Assembly (NCBI RefSeq): GCF_006517175.1
Contig: NZ_CP041186.1
Span: forward strand, 372,001-436,000
DNA: 64,000 nt
Origin: Persicimonas caeni
GTDB taxonomy: Bacteria > Myxococcota_A > Bradymonadia > Bradymonadales > Bradymonadaceae
Direction: 5' to 3'
The notes under the pieces: model-generated
What the model was told of the DNA's origin: nothing
The model's database searches: none
Seen by the model: the letters and a program-made list of their open reading frames with translations, nothing else
Program-made: the position numbers and the translations under genes
Shown: positions 16,631 to 25,859 of the stretch, piece after piece
Layout: each line of letters opens with the position of its first letter
Numbering within the stretch: position 1 is the first letter of the stretch

Positions 16631-17053
16631 TCAGTTCAAATTACAACCGCGCTCTTGGGCTTCCTGGGCGACAACCTGGTAAGCGGTCGAGGTGCCGGCC
16701 TGGGCGAGCGTGGAGGTGGCCGCGGCAACGCCCGCGACGTCTTTGACGTCGTCGTCATCCGAGAGCAGGCCGACGACAAGACTTACAACGCCGACGCCGA
16801 CCGAGGCGAGGTAGACTTTCTCGTATTTCTCCAGGGTCTCGCGGTACTCGCGACACTCCGCGGCGGTCGCCGGCAAGAGGGGGCCGTAGCCCACCCCGGT
16901 GGCCATCGGGCTGTAGTCCGCGGTCTCCGAGTAGTTCACCACGCGCTCGACGGGAATCATCTCGGGCTCGGTAGTCGCGCAGCCGAACGGCCCGACGGCA
17001 GTCGCGATCACGACACCTATCCCCAAAATGATGCGCCAGGTTCGTGATCTCAT
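16631..17053 (-). CDS. Small membrane-anchored lipoprotein, unknown function
   Basis: The protein has 140 residues from ATG 17053 with GGAGG upstream; longer starts run into the divergent promoter region. The N-terminal signal WRIILGIGVVIATAVG is followed by PFGCATTEP, a plausible but atypical lipobox. A second hydrophobic stretch (LASVGVGVVSLVVGLL) lies mid-protein after ECREYRETLEKYEK, with DDDDVKD after it. No family is recognised. It precedes the giant kinase gene on the same strand and is divergent from the ECF sigma gene. Confidence 0.75.
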   Translation of the reverse strand: MRSRTWRIILGIGVVIATAVGPFGCATTEPEMIPVERVVNYSETADYSPMATGVGYGPLLPATAAECREYRETLEKYEKVYLASVGVGVVSLVVGLLSDDDDVKDVAGVAAATSTLAQAGTSTAYQVVAQEAQERGCNLN

Positions 17054-17331
17054 GACAAACCTCCGGAAGACTCGCTCCAACAGTGGACTCCGAACCACTC
17101 CATTCAAGCGGACACGCCCGCGCGCATCAAGAGCCGAGCCGAGATCGGCTAAACCAATGAGCAAACGAACGAAACGCACAAGATTGTCACGTGCGTTGCT
17201 GCGCAACTTAACGTATTTAATCCCTCCCTTGGAAGCGCTCCCACACTTCCTTCGAAGAAAAAGTAACACCTTTGCCGGCCTCCGGTGTTTGACCTTGTGA
17301 GAGCCGCGAAGAGAGCCAAGAAGTACTCCCG
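17054..17331. promoter_or_regulatory. Divergent promoter region of ECF sigma gene
   Basis: This 278-bp gap must contain promoters for the leftward lipoprotein/kinase pair and the rightward sigma operon. AACACC...GGTGTT (17265-17289) forms an inverted repeat immediately followed by TTGACC. No ECF-type -35/-10 pair can be called with confidence. Confidence 0.35.
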
Positions 17332-17820
17332 ATGGCGATTGACACGAAAGACTATTACGAACGCTACGGTCCGATGGTCCTGCGTCGTTGCCGCGCGCTG
17401 TTGCGCAACGAGGACGATGCGCTCGATGCGATGCAAGAGACGTTCGTCAAGGTGCTCGAGAACGAAGAGCGCCTGTCGGACGACGCTCCGTCGAGCCTGT
17501 TGTACCGCATGGCGACGAACGTGTGTCTGAATCGCATCCGCGCGGCGTCGCGGCGCCCGGAGGTGGCCGCCAACGAGCTGGTCTACGAGATCGCTCAACT
17601 GGGCGACGCCGGCGGGCGCACCGAGGCGCGGAACTTCCTGCACCGGATCTTCCGGCGCGAGAAGGCATCGACGCGCCAAATCGCCGCGCTCTATTGGCTC
17701 GAAGACCGCACCTATCAAGAGGTCGCCGACGAGGTCGGCATGTCGGTCTCCGGGGTGCGAAAGCGCCTGCGGCAGTTGAGGCAATCGCTGGAGCGTCAGG
17801 GACTGGAGCTACGAGGGTAG
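17332..17820 (+). CDS. ECF-type RNA polymerase sigma factor
   Basis: The protein has 162 residues. Region 2 spans about residues 8-75 (YGPMVLRRCRALLRNEDDAL and DAMQETFVKVLE, the core-binding and -10 recognition part). Region 4 spans about residues 108-155 (ALYWLEDRTYQEVADEVGMSVSGVRKRL, the helix-turn-helix for the -35). No region 3 is present, which defines the ECF class. The upstream AAGAGAG gives a ribosome site. The next gene begins 7 bp after the stop and encodes a membrane protein that probably sequesters this factor. The downstream caspase and surface-repeat genes are the likely regulon; this is inferred from position. Confidence 0.94.
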   Translation: MAIDTKDYYERYGPMVLRRCRALLRNEDDALDAMQETFVKVLENEERLSDDAPSSLLYRMATNVCLNRIRAASRRPEVAANELVYEIAQLGDAGGRTEARNFLHRIFRREKASTRQIAALYWLEDRTYQEVADEVGMSVSGVRKRLRQLRQSLERQGLELRG

Positions 17821-17827
17821 ATCGACG

Positions 17828-18664
17828 ATGAGTGACGACGACCACAAAGAGGCCGGAGCAGGCCCCGACCTGCTGCTCGAGCGCGTGGCGCTGGGCGAGG
17901 CGACCGACGAGGAGCGACGCGCGTTGCAGGCCAAGCTGGCCGAGCGCGGCGAAGACCTCGACGAGCGTCTGGCCGCGCTGCGCTCCTCCGATGAGGAGAT
18001 CTTGGCGGAGTATCCCGCCGAGATGATGGCTGCGCGTATCGACGCGCGCCTCGACGAGCGACGCAAGGCCAAGGAGCGCGAGGCGCGACGGCCTAGCCGC
18101 GGCGGCTGGTATGCGGGCCTGGGCGTGTTGGCGACCGCGGCGGTGGCGGCGTTCTTCGTGCTGAATCTGCCAGGAGAGCAGAACACGGGACCGGTCGTCG
18201 CAGGCGACCAGTACACGGACCGAAACGGTGAGACGGTGCGCCTCAAAGGCGCCGAGCCCAAGCTCATCGTGTGGCGCAAGTCGGGCGAGGAGCCCGAGCG
18301 CCTGAGAGCCGGCGCGACCGCCGGCGAAGGCGACGTGCTCCAGCTCGAGTACAACGCCGCCGGCGCCGCCCACGGCGTCATCGCCTCCATCGACGGCCGC
18401 GGCGTGGTCACCCTGCACTACCCGGCGGCTGCAGACGGCAGCACGAAGCTCGACGACGGGGTCGTCGCCCTCGGCCACAGCTACGAGCTCGACGACGCGC
18501 CCGACTTCGAGCGGTTCTTCTTCGTCACCTCGAACGAGCCCGTCGACGTCGCCCGGGTGACCGGGGCGCTCGACGCACTCGTCGCCTCCGGAAAAGCACG
18601 CGCGGGGCTGCCCGAACTGCCCGAAGGCACCCAGCACACTGATTTCGCCGTGGAGAAGCAATAA
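17828..18664 (+). CDS. Membrane anti-sigma-like protein
   Basis: The protein has 278 residues. An acidic cytoplasmic N-terminus of about 95 residues is rich in charged helices (ERRALQAKLAERGEDLDERL). One membrane segment follows (WYAGLGVLATAAVAAFFVL) and then a periplasmic domain (LKGAEPKLIVWRKSGEEPER, GDVLQLEYNAAGAAHGV). This layout fits a single-pass anti-sigma factor and resembles ActD-like proteins of myxobacteria. The zinc-binding HxxxCxxC motif of ZAS anti-sigma factors is absent. Its stop codon overlaps the next start (TAATG at 18662-18666), so the caspase gene is translationally coupled. Confidence 0.75.
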   Translation: MSDDDHKEAGAGPDLLLERVALGEATDEERRALQAKLAERGEDLDERLAALRSSDEEILAEYPAEMMAARIDARLDERRKAKEREARRPSRGGWYAGLGVLATAAVAAFFVLNLPGEQNTGPVVAGDQYTDRNGETVRLKGAEPKLIVWRKSGEEPERLRAGATAGEGDVLQLEYNAAGAAHGVIASIDGRGVVTLHYPAAADGSTKLDDGVVALGHSYELDDAPDFERFFFVTSNEPVDVARVTGALDALVASGKARAGLPELPEGTQHTDFAVEKQ

Positions 18665-20751
18665 TGTCGCGGTCTACTTGCCTGACTATGAACCTCTTCG
18701 TCCGACTTGCCCTCGTGTGTGGCGGCCTCGTGTGTGGAGCCGCTCCGGCCCTCGCCGCCGGGGATGAACCCACCCAGCGCTACGTACTGCTGGTCGCAGC
18801 CAACGACGGCGGCAAGGAGCGCGTCAAATTGCGCTACGCGGCCACCGACGCCCAGGCGCTCGGCGAGGTGCTCGTGCAGATGGGCGGCGTGCCCGAAGGT
18901 AACACCGAGCTTGTCGCCGAGCCGTCGCCGAGCGAGCTCACCGACGCGATCGCCAAGCTCGAAAAGAAGATCGCCGCCCAAAACGCCAAGGGACGGCGCA
19001 CCGAGCTGCTCTTCTACTACTCGGGCCACTCCGACGAACGCGGCCTACTGCTGGGTGAGAACCGCTACGGCTACCGCAGCTTGCGCCGCAAGCTCGACAA
19101 GATCCCGGCCGACGTGCGCCTGATCATCTTGGACTCGTGCTCCTCGGGAGCGCTCACGCGCACCAAAGGCGGCAAGCGCGCGCCCGCTTTCCTGACCGAC
19201 CAGGCGAGTGAGGTCAAAGGCCACGCCATTTTGACGTCGAGCTCTCAAGACGAGGCCGCCCAGGAGTCCGACGCCATCGGCGCGTCGTTCTTCACCCACT
19301 TCTTGGTCTCGGGGCTTCGCGGCGCGGCCGACGCCAGCGGCGACCGGCGCGTCACCCTCAACGAGGCGTACCGCTACGCCTTCGACGAGACCCTGGCGCG
19401 CACCCAGAACACCCGCGGCGGCGCCCAGCACGCGGCCTACGACATCCAGATGACCGGCCACGGCGACCTCGTGCTCACCGAGCTTCAGAAGACCAACGCC
19501 ACGCTCGTCATCGACGAGAAGCTCACCGGGCGCGTGTGGGTGCGCACTCGGGACAACCGATTGGTCGCCGAGGTTACCAAGCACGCCGGGCGTGCGCTCG
19601 AGTTGGGGTTGGCCAGCGGCGCCTACAAGGTGCAACTGGCCGCCCACGGCAAAGCCTACGCGGCCGACGTGAGCCTGACGAAGGGCAAAAAGGCGACCGT
19701 CGGCGCCGACGCCTTCGAGATGATCGGCACCGAGGAGACGGTGCTTCGCGGCGACGTCTCACCGGCGCGCCCCGAGCCCATCTTCTTCGGCATCGACTTC
19801 GCTCCCGGCGTGGGCACCTCGTCCGTCGCCCCCGATCGACCGCGCAAGATCTCGTTCAATATCGTCGGCGGCATGAGCGGCGGCACCGAGTGGTTCGAGC
19901 TCGCCCCGGCGCTCAACATCGACAACGGCCCGGTCAGCGGCGTACAGATCGCCGGCGCGTTGAACTTGGACACCGACGAAGTCAACGGCGTGCAAGTCGC
20001 CGGTGGTCTGAACTTGAACCGCGGCACGACCCGCGGCGTGCAGTTCGCCGGCGGCGTCAACGTCGTGCCCGACTTCGCCGGCGTGCAATTCGCCGGGGGA
20101 CTCAACCTGGCGACGGGCGACGTGGCCGGCGTGCAAGTCGCCCCGGCGAATTTCGCCCGCAAGCTCGACGGGCTGCAACTCGGCGTGCTCAACATCTCCG
20201 AGGGCCACGTCGACGGGCTGCAACTCGGCGTCATCAACATCGCGCCGACCGCCGACGCCGGCGTAGGCCTACTGGGGATCTACTGGGACGGCTTCGTCCA
20301 GCCCGAAGCGGTGGGCAACTCCGAGGGCATCATGTTCACGGGCATCCGCCACGGCGGCGGGCCGTTCTACAACGTCTACTACGTCGGCACCCGCGCGCTG
20401 GTCGACGGCGGCGGGCCGCTCGCCTACGCGCTCGGCTTCGGCTGGCACACTCAACTCGGCGAGCGCTTCGAGTTCGCGACCGACCTGACGTTTGGCAACG
20501 TGCTCGGCGAAGGGGGCGATTGGAGGGCTCAAGGGAGCCTCGCGAGCCTCCGGCCCACGTTGTCGTACGCGGTTTTCGATGGGGTGACGGTCTTCGGCGG
20601 CCCGACGGCCAATCTGATGCTGTCCACCGGCGACGCGGACCGCGACCCGACGACTTGGGCGCCCACGGTCGCTTGGGAGCTCACCGACAGCGATGCGGCC
20701 AATCGAGTGGCGCTGTGGCCCGGGTTTACGGCGGGGTTGCGGTTCTTCTGA
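18664..20751 (+). CDS. Secreted caspase-like protease with GVQxAG surface repeats
   Basis: The protein has 695 residues. A signal peptide ends near residue 32 (PALAAG). Residues about 36-290 are a peptidase C14 domain: strand RYVLLVAAND, catalytic His122 in LFYYSGHSDERG and Cys159 in LIILDSCSSGA. A PEGA-like beta domain spans about 290-370. From about 395 come 16-residue repeats (GVQIAGALNL, GVQVAGGLNL, GVQFAGGVNV, GLQLGVINI), as in LA_2272-type surface repeat proteins, then a beta-strand-rich end finishing in Phe. The repeat part may form an outer-membrane or surface beta structure. It is coupled to the anti-sigma gene; the next gene repeats its C-terminal half. The substrate is unknown. Confidence 0.9.
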   Translation: MSRSTCLTMNLFVRLALVCGGLVCGAAPALAAGDEPTQRYVLLVAANDGGKERVKLRYAATDAQALGEVLVQMGGVPEGNTELVAEPSPSELTDAIAKLEKKIAAQNAKGRRTELLFYYSGHSDERGLLLGENRYGYRSLRRKLDKIPADVRLIILDSCSSGALTRTKGGKRAPAFLTDQASEVKGHAILTSSSQDEAAQESDAIGASFFTHFLVSGLRGAADASGDRRVTLNEAYRYAFDETLARTQNTRGGAQHAAYDIQMTGHGDLVLTELQKTNATLVIDEKLTGRVWVRTRDNRLVAEVTKHAGRALELGLASGAYKVQLAAHGKAYAADVSLTKGKKATVGADAFEMIGTEETVLRGDVSPARPEPIFFGIDFAPGVGTSSVAPDRPRKISFNIVGGMSGGTEWFELAPALNIDNGPVSGVQIAGALNLDTDEVNGVQVAGGLNLNRGTTRGVQFAGGVNVVPDFAGVQFAGGLNLATGDVAGVQVAPANFARKLDGLQLGVLNISEGHVDGLQLGVINIAPTADAGVGLLGIYWDGFVQPEAVGNSEGIMFTGIRHGGGPFYNVYYVGTRALVDGGGPLAYALGFGWHTQLGERFEFATDLTFGNVLGEGGDWRAQGSLASLRPTLSYAVFDGVTVFGGPTANLMLSTGDADRDPTTWAPTVAWELTDSDAANRVALWPGFTAGLRFF

Positions 20752-20765
20752 GGGTTGGCCATGGC

Positions 20766-20823
20766 GGTGGCCTTGCAGACCAGCAACACCTGCTACTTGG
20801 GGCGCCCTGAACTGCGGGCGTTA
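20766..20823. repeat. Dispersed 58-bp repeat, copy 2
   Basis: This block matches 9506-9563 at about 51 of 58 bases and ends in GCGCCCTGAACTGCGGGCGT. It starts 14 bp after the caspase gene stop. Confidence 0.8.
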
Positions 20824-20972
20824 GGGGGTTGCTTTTTTCAGACAACCATCATTTCCAAATAAAAGTGACGCCTATCTGGGGCTGCGGTGTTTCACCTTTC
20901 GAACGGGCGGCGATATGTCGCCCACACAAATATCCAGGTAAACCGAGTCTCATATATACCCCGGAGTACGTA

Positions 20973-22148
20973 ATGAAACGTCTTTTGATTTGCACCATCC
21001 TCGCCCTCCTCACCTTCAACGTATCGAGCGCATTCGCCGAAGAGTCTGCCGAAGAAGTTGCCGAAGAATCTGCCGAACAAGAGGAGAAAACGACCACCGA
21101 AGAAGAGCCCATCGCCATCGGCTTCGACCTGCTCCCCTACGTGGGCACCTCGAGCGCCGCGCCCGACCGACGACGCAACGTGTCGTTGAACCTGGGCGGC
21201 GGCTTGAGCGGGGGTATCAACTCGTTCGAAATCGCCGCGGGCTTCAATATCGCCACCGGTGAGGTGCGCGGAGCGCAGCTCGCCGGCGGGTTCAACATCG
21301 ACGGCGCCGACGTGCGCGCCGCGCAGTTTGCCGGCGGCTTCAACGTCGTCGGAGGAAGTGTCGATGGGGTACAGGCCGGCGGCGGCTTCAACGTCACCGG
21401 CGGCGACATCAACGGCGTGCAGGCCGCAGGCGGCTTCAACGTCACCGGCGGGGACGTCGACGGCGTGCAGGCCGGCGGCGGCTTCAACGTCACCGGCGGC
21501 ACGATCGACGGCGCCCAGCTCGCCGGCGGGTTCAACTTGGCCGGGGAAGGCGTCGACGGCGTGCAGATTGCGCCCATCAACATCGCCGGCGGCCATGTCG
21601 CCGGCGCCCAGATCGGCGTCATCAATATCGCCAAGTCGGCCGACGCCGGTGTGGGCATCATCGGCATCTACACCGACGGCTATGTGCAAGCCGAAGCGCT
21701 CGGCTCGGACGACGGGCTGATGATGGGCGGGATCCGCCACGGCAGCGGCTCGTTCTACAACGTCTATTACGTGGGCACCCGCCCCTTCGCAGATGAAGGC
21801 TTGCCGCTGGCGATGGGTCTGGGCTTTGGCTGGCGCGCCGAGATTGGCAGCCGCGCCGAGTTCTCCATCGACCTGATGGGAGCTTCGGTCACCGGCGGCG
21901 GCGAAGACTTCGACTGGGACGACAACTACAGCCTCATCAAGCTTCGCCCGATGGTCTCGGTCGACCTGGTCGACGGCCTCGCCCTGTTCGGCGGCCCCAC
22001 CGCCACGGTGCTCCTCGACGGTGACACCCAGAATACCAGCGTCGACGACCTGGCGCTCCTCGGCGGCTGGGAACTCGCCGACGGCGAGGGCGACGAGCCG
22101 TACGTGGGCATCTGGCCCGGGTTTACCGTGGGCGCGCGGTTCTTCTGA
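20973..22148 (+). CDS. Surface protein with GVQxAG repeats (paralogue of caspase C-terminus)
   Basis: The protein has 391 residues from ATG 20973 with GGAG upstream. The signal peptide is LLICTILALLTFNVSSAFA, followed by a Glu-rich spacer. It then follows the second half of the caspase protein: YVGTSSAAPDRRRNVSLNLG, eight or so 16-residue repeats (GVQAGGGFNVTGGDIN and variants), ADAGVGIIGIYTDGYVQ, GIRHGSGSFYNVYYVGTR and a C-terminus GFTVGARFF. Repeats are nearly identical at the DNA level (48-bp units, 21357-21540), implying recent expansion or conversion. The terminal Phe and alternating strands suggest an outer-membrane barrel or solenoid. It lacks the protease domain. Confidence 0.85.
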   Translation: MKRLLICTILALLTFNVSSAFAEESAEEVAEESAEQEEKTTTEEEPIAIGFDLLPYVGTSSAAPDRRRNVSLNLGGGLSGGINSFEIAAGFNIATGEVRGAQLAGGFNIDGADVRAAQFAGGFNVVGGSVDGVQAGGGFNVTGGDINGVQAAGGFNVTGGDVDGVQAGGGFNVTGGTIDGAQLAGGFNLAGEGVDGVQIAPINIAGGHVAGAQIGVINIAKSADAGVGIIGIYTDGYVQAEALGSDDGLMMGGIRHGSGSFYNVYYVGTRPFADEGLPLAMGLGFGWRAEIGSRAEFSIDLMGASVTGGGEDFDWDDNYSLIKLRPMVSVDLVDGLALFGGPTATVLLDGDTQNTSVDDLALLGGWELADGEGDEPYVGIWPGFTVGARFF

Positions 22149-22249
22149 GGAGCCTTGGCGCCTGGCGGCGTGGGTCGCGGGTTGCTTTGGCCAGGCGAAT
22201 CGGCCATCCTTCCGATGTCTTTTACAAACAGAGATATCGGAGCAGAGCG

Positions 22250-25200
22250 ATGGACGACCGTGTCGTAAATAGAGGAAAATTGTGGGCGGGAGTCGCCGCC
22301 GTGGCTGGCCTGACGCTGGTCTCGGCGAGCGCCTCGGCCCAGACGACCATCCCCGGCGGCAACCTGGGCAACCAGACCTGGACCCAGTCGAATAGCCCCT
22401 ACATCATCCAAGGCGACGCGACCGTGCAGGCGGGCGCGACCTTGACGATCGAAGCCGGCGTCGAGGTGCGCTTCTCGACCTCCGACAACCTCGGCTCGGG
22501 GCGCGACACCAGCCGCCCGGAGTTGACCGTCGCCGGCAGCATCGACGTCAACGGCACGGCCAACTCGCCGGTGGTGTTCCGCTCGAACGTGGGGAGCAAC
22601 GCCGGCAGCTGGTACGGCATTATCCTGACGTCGACGACGACCTCTGCGAGCTTCGACCACGCACGTGTCGAGCACGGCGTCGACGGGCTGACCACCGACG
22701 CTCCCGGCACGACGTTTACCGCCAACCACCTCATCTTGCAGAACAACTCCTCCGACGGCCTGGTCATCGACGCGGGTACCCCGTCGCTGAACGACGTCGC
22801 CACGTTGAACAACGGGGCCAAGGGCGTCACCATCGCCTCCTCTGCTGCGGCGACTCTGACCCGCCTTCGCTCTAGAGGTAACTCGAATGGCATCAGCATC
22901 ACCCAGACGTCGGCGACGCCCCAAGACACCGTCCTCGACTACGCGACCGTCTGGAGCAACAGCGGCGACGGGGTCTACCTGGGCGGCTCGGGCAGCTACA
23001 GCCGGTCGGTCAAGGTGCGCAATAGCATCGTGGTCGAAAACGGCTTGGACGGCATCGAGAAGTATTATTACTCGGACTCGTCGGTCGACATCACCTACAG
23101 CAACGTGTGGGGGAACGGCGACGATTACGACGACACCTCTCCGGGCACCGGCAGCTTTGGGTGCAACCCGCTCTTCGTCTCGCCGACCGACGCCACGCTG
23201 ACCGAGCGAAGCCCGGCGCGCAAAAGCAGCGATGTGGGGACCGACCTGGGAGCGCTGGCCTACGCGGGAGCTCCCACTCCGGGACTCTACGGCACGTTGT
23301 GGGAGGACACGGTGTTGGACGCGGCAGGCAGCCCGTACACCATCGACGGTGACCTGGCCGTCGGAGAAGGCTACACGCTTACCATCGAGAGCGGCGCCGA
23401 GCTTCGCTTCAACGCGGGCGACACGATGCAGTGTGGCCGCGACAGCAGCCTCGGCGAGCTCAAAGTCGACGGAACTCTGGTCGTCCAGGGCACGCTGTCG
23501 ACGCCGGCGGTGCTGCGCGGCGCGAGCACCTCGTCGGGCGCCTGGTGGGGTATCGACGTGCGAGAAGGCGGCACGGCCAATATCAGCGGCGCCGATATCG
23601 CCAACGCGGTCAACGGCGTGAGCCACAACTCCTCGACCACGCTCCAACTGTCGTATACCGACATCCACGACGGCTCCGGAGCAGGCATCGACCTCTCGCG
23701 GGGAAGTGCCATGCTCGATGGGGTCAAGAGCTACCGCAACTCCAAAGGCCTGCAGGTCGATTCGGCAGCTTGGTTCGAAGCGACCAACATGGTGTTGGCC
23801 CAGAACCAAAACGGCGTGCAAGTTACGCAGACCAGCAGCACGCCACAATCGTCGACCATCCACAGCTCGACGATCGACGGCAACTCGGGTGACGGCGTCT
23901 ACCTGGGCGGCAGCGGCTCCTATTCGCGAAGCCTGAAGATCATCAACTCGAATGTTACGAATAACGGGTTGGACGGCATCGAGAAGTACTATTACTCGGA
24001 CTCGTCAGTCGACATCACCTACAGCAACGTGTGGAGTAACGGCGACGACTACGACGACACATCGGCCGGCACCGGCTGCATCAGCGCCAACCCGTTTTAT
24101 ACCGACACGGCCAACCTCGACTACAGCTTGATGATGGGCAGCGTGTGCATCGACGCCGGTGACGGCGCCACCGCCCCCGACCACGACGCCCTGGGCAACG
24201 CTCGCCCGGCCGACGGCGACGGCGTCAACGGAGCCGCCTATGATATCGGCGCCTACGAGTACGGCGCGGCCAGCCAGTGTGGCGACGGCAACACGGGCCC
24301 CGGTGAGGTGTGCGACGACGGCGCCAACAACGGATCGTACGGCTATTGCCTGAGCGATTGCTCGGGGCTGGGCGCGCGCTGCGGCGACGGCACGGTGCAG
24401 TCGAGCCACGAAACCTGCGACGACGGCGCCGACAACGGCTCGTATGGCTTCTGCAACAACACATGTGACGGCCAGGCCGCCTACTGCGGCGACGGCACCG
24501 TCAACGGCAACGAGACCTGTGACGACGGCTCGAATAACGGCTCGTACGGCTACTGCCTGGGCGACTGCTCCGACATGGGCCCGTATTGCGGCGACGACAC
24601 GATCAACGGCAACGAGACCTGCGACGACGGCTCGAATAACGGCAGCCCCGGCTACTGCAATGCCAACTGCACCGGCCAAGTCGCCTCGTGTGGTGACGGC
24701 CAGGTCCAATCGGGCGAGGCGTGCGACGACGGCGCCAACAACGGCCAATACGGCTACTGCGCCGCCGACTGCTCGGGCCCCGGGCCGAGCTGCGGCGACG
24801 GCACCGTCAACGGCAACGAGGCTTGCGACGACGGTAACCTGAGCAACACCGACGACTGCCTGAACACCTGCGAGGCGCCCACCTGCGGTGACGGCTACGT
24901 GCACGCCGAGGTCGAAGAGTGCGACGACGCCAACAACGACAATACCGACGCGTGTGTCGAGGGCTGCGTGGCCGCGGTATGCGGCGACAGCTACGTGCAC
25001 CAGGGAGTGGAGGGATGCGATGACGGTAACGACGACAATACCGACGGCTGCACCGATGGATGCACCCTGGTCAGCTGCGGCGACGGCCAAGTCCAACCCG
25101 GCGAAGAGTGCGACGACGGCAACTCGAGCAACCTGGACAACTGCCTGAACACCTGCGTGCGCTCGAGCTGTGGCGACGGCCACCAGCAGCCCGGCGAGGC

Positions 25201-25726
25201 GTGTGATGACGGCAACGACGCCGACAACGACGCGTGTCTGTCGACCTGCCGTAACGCCGCCTGCGGCGACGGCATCGTCCACGACGGCGTCGAGGAGTGC
25301 GACGACGGCAACGGCTCGAACACCGACAGTTGCCTGGTCACCTGTGAAGCCGCTACGTGCGGCGACGGCTACCTAGAGGCCGACGTCGAGGAGTGCGATG
25401 ACGGCAACACGGACAACGGCGACGGGTGCAGCAGCGCATGTGTCGTGGAAGCCGGCGACGACGTGGGCACCGGCGGCGACGCCGGCACCGGAGCCGACGC
25501 GGGCACCGGCGGCGACGCAGGCATCGACAGCGACGCCGGCGGCGCCGATGCAGGCACCGGCGGCGACGTCGGCGACGGCACCGGCAACGTCGACCAAAAC
25601 GCAGGCGCGGCCGACGAAGGTTGCGGTTGCTCGTCGACCTCTGACTCTCCCGCTCCCGGCAACGCGGTCTACCTCGGCCTGGTCGTCCTCGGGCTGGCCG
25701 GCGCGCGGCTTCGCCGCCGCCGTTGA
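22250..25726 (+). CDS. Large surface protein: beta-helix, 12 DUF4215 Cys repeats, MYXO-CTERM-like tail
   Basis: The protein has 1158 residues from ATG 22250 with GGAG upstream and a signal peptide ending SASAQ. Residues 30-670 hold two similar right-handed beta-helix halves; both contain GVYLGGSGSYSRS and GLDGIEKYYYSDSSVDITYS. Twelve DUF4215 repeats follow (CGDG..NGNETCDDG..NNG pattern, Cys-rich). A Gly/Asp/Ala/Thr linker then leads to GCGCSSTSDSPAP, a hydrophobic segment and an Arg cluster, a MYXO-CTERM-like sorting signal. It is probably processed and anchored at the outer surface. Being downstream of the caspase and repeat genes, it may belong to the same sigma-controlled surface programme. 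Confidence 0.92.
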   Translation: MDDRVVNRGKLWAGVAAVAGLTLVSASASAQTTIPGGNLGNQTWTQSNSPYIIQGDATVQAGATLTIEAGVEVRFSTSDNLGSGRDTSRPELTVAGSIDVNGTANSPVVFRSNVGSNAGSWYGIILTSTTTSASFDHARVEHGVDGLTTDAPGTTFTANHLILQNNSSDGLVIDAGTPSLNDVATLNNGAKGVTIASSAAATLTRLRSRGNSNGISITQTSATPQDTVLDYATVWSNSGDGVYLGGSGSYSRSVKVRNSIVVENGLDGIEKYYYSDSSVDITYSNVWGNGDDYDDTSPGTGSFGCNPLFVSPTDATLTERSPARKSSDVGTDLGALAYAGAPTPGLYGTLWEDTVLDAAGSPYTIDGDLAVGEGYTLTIESGAELRFNAGDTMQCGRDSSLGELKVDGTLVVQGTLSTPAVLRGASTSSGAWWGIDVREGGTANISGADIANAVNGVSHNSSTTLQLSYTDIHDGSGAGIDLSRGSAMLDGVKSYRNSKGLQVDSAAWFEATNMVLAQNQNGVQVTQTSSTPQSSTIHSSTIDGNSGDGVYLGGSGSYSRSLKIINSNVTNNGLDGIEKYYYSDSSVDITYSNVWSNGDDYDDTSAGTGCISANPFYTDTANLDYSLMMGSVCIDAGDGATAPDHDALGNARPADGDGVNGAAYDIGAYEYGAASQCGDGNTGPGEVCDDGANNGSYGYCLSDCSGLGARCGDGTVQSSHETCDDGADNGSYGFCNNTCDGQAAYCGDGTVNGNETCDDGSNNGSYGYCLGDCSDMGPYCGDDTINGNETCDDGSNNGSPGYCNANCTGQVASCGDGQVQSGEACDDGANNGQYGYCAADCSGPGPSCGDGTVNGNEACDDGNLSNTDDCLNTCEAPTCGDGYVHAEVEECDDANNDNTDACVEGCVAAVCGDSYVHQGVEGCDDGNDDNTDGCTDGCTLVSCGDGQVQPGEECDDGNSSNLDNCLNTCVRSSCGDGHQQPGEACDDGNDADNDACLSTCRNAACGDGIVHDGVEECDDGNGSNTDSCLVTCEAATCGDGYLEADVEECDDGNTDNGDGCSSACVVEAGDDVGTGGDAGTGADAGTGGDAGIDSDAGGADAGTGGDVGDGTGNVDQNAGAADEGCGCSSTSDSPAPGNAVYLGLVVLGLAGARLRRRR

Positions 25727-25761
25727 GCCAGCTCCTCGAGAGCCGACCCAACCTTGGTCTC

Positions 25762-25859
25762 TAAGCGAGCGTGCCGACAATTCAACGGTTGACTCCCGCG
25801 GGGAACCCTCCCCGCGGGAGCGACCAGAATTGCTCACTGACCGGCGCCCTGCTCGCTTA
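25762..25859. repeat. 98-bp palindromic element touching a start codon
   Basis: Perfect outer arms TAAGCGAGC (25762-25770) and GCTCGCTTA (25851-25859), and a perfect 11-bp core CTCCCGCGGGG/CCCCGCGGGAG (25793-25803, 25810-25820). Its last base is the A of the next gene's ATG. The core hairpin could also terminate transcription of the surface protein gene. Confidence 0.75.

Noticed and set aside
21926-23863. Long minus-strand frame over the beta-helix and repeat genes
   Set aside because: It is antisense to two well-supported genes, is rich in Arg/Val/Gly/Asp and has no ribosome site or family features.
24284-25440. Regular Cys-rich repeats considered as a CRISPR or satellite
   Set aside because: They are in frame, vary at the DNA level and encode twelve DUF4215 units, so they are protein repeats.
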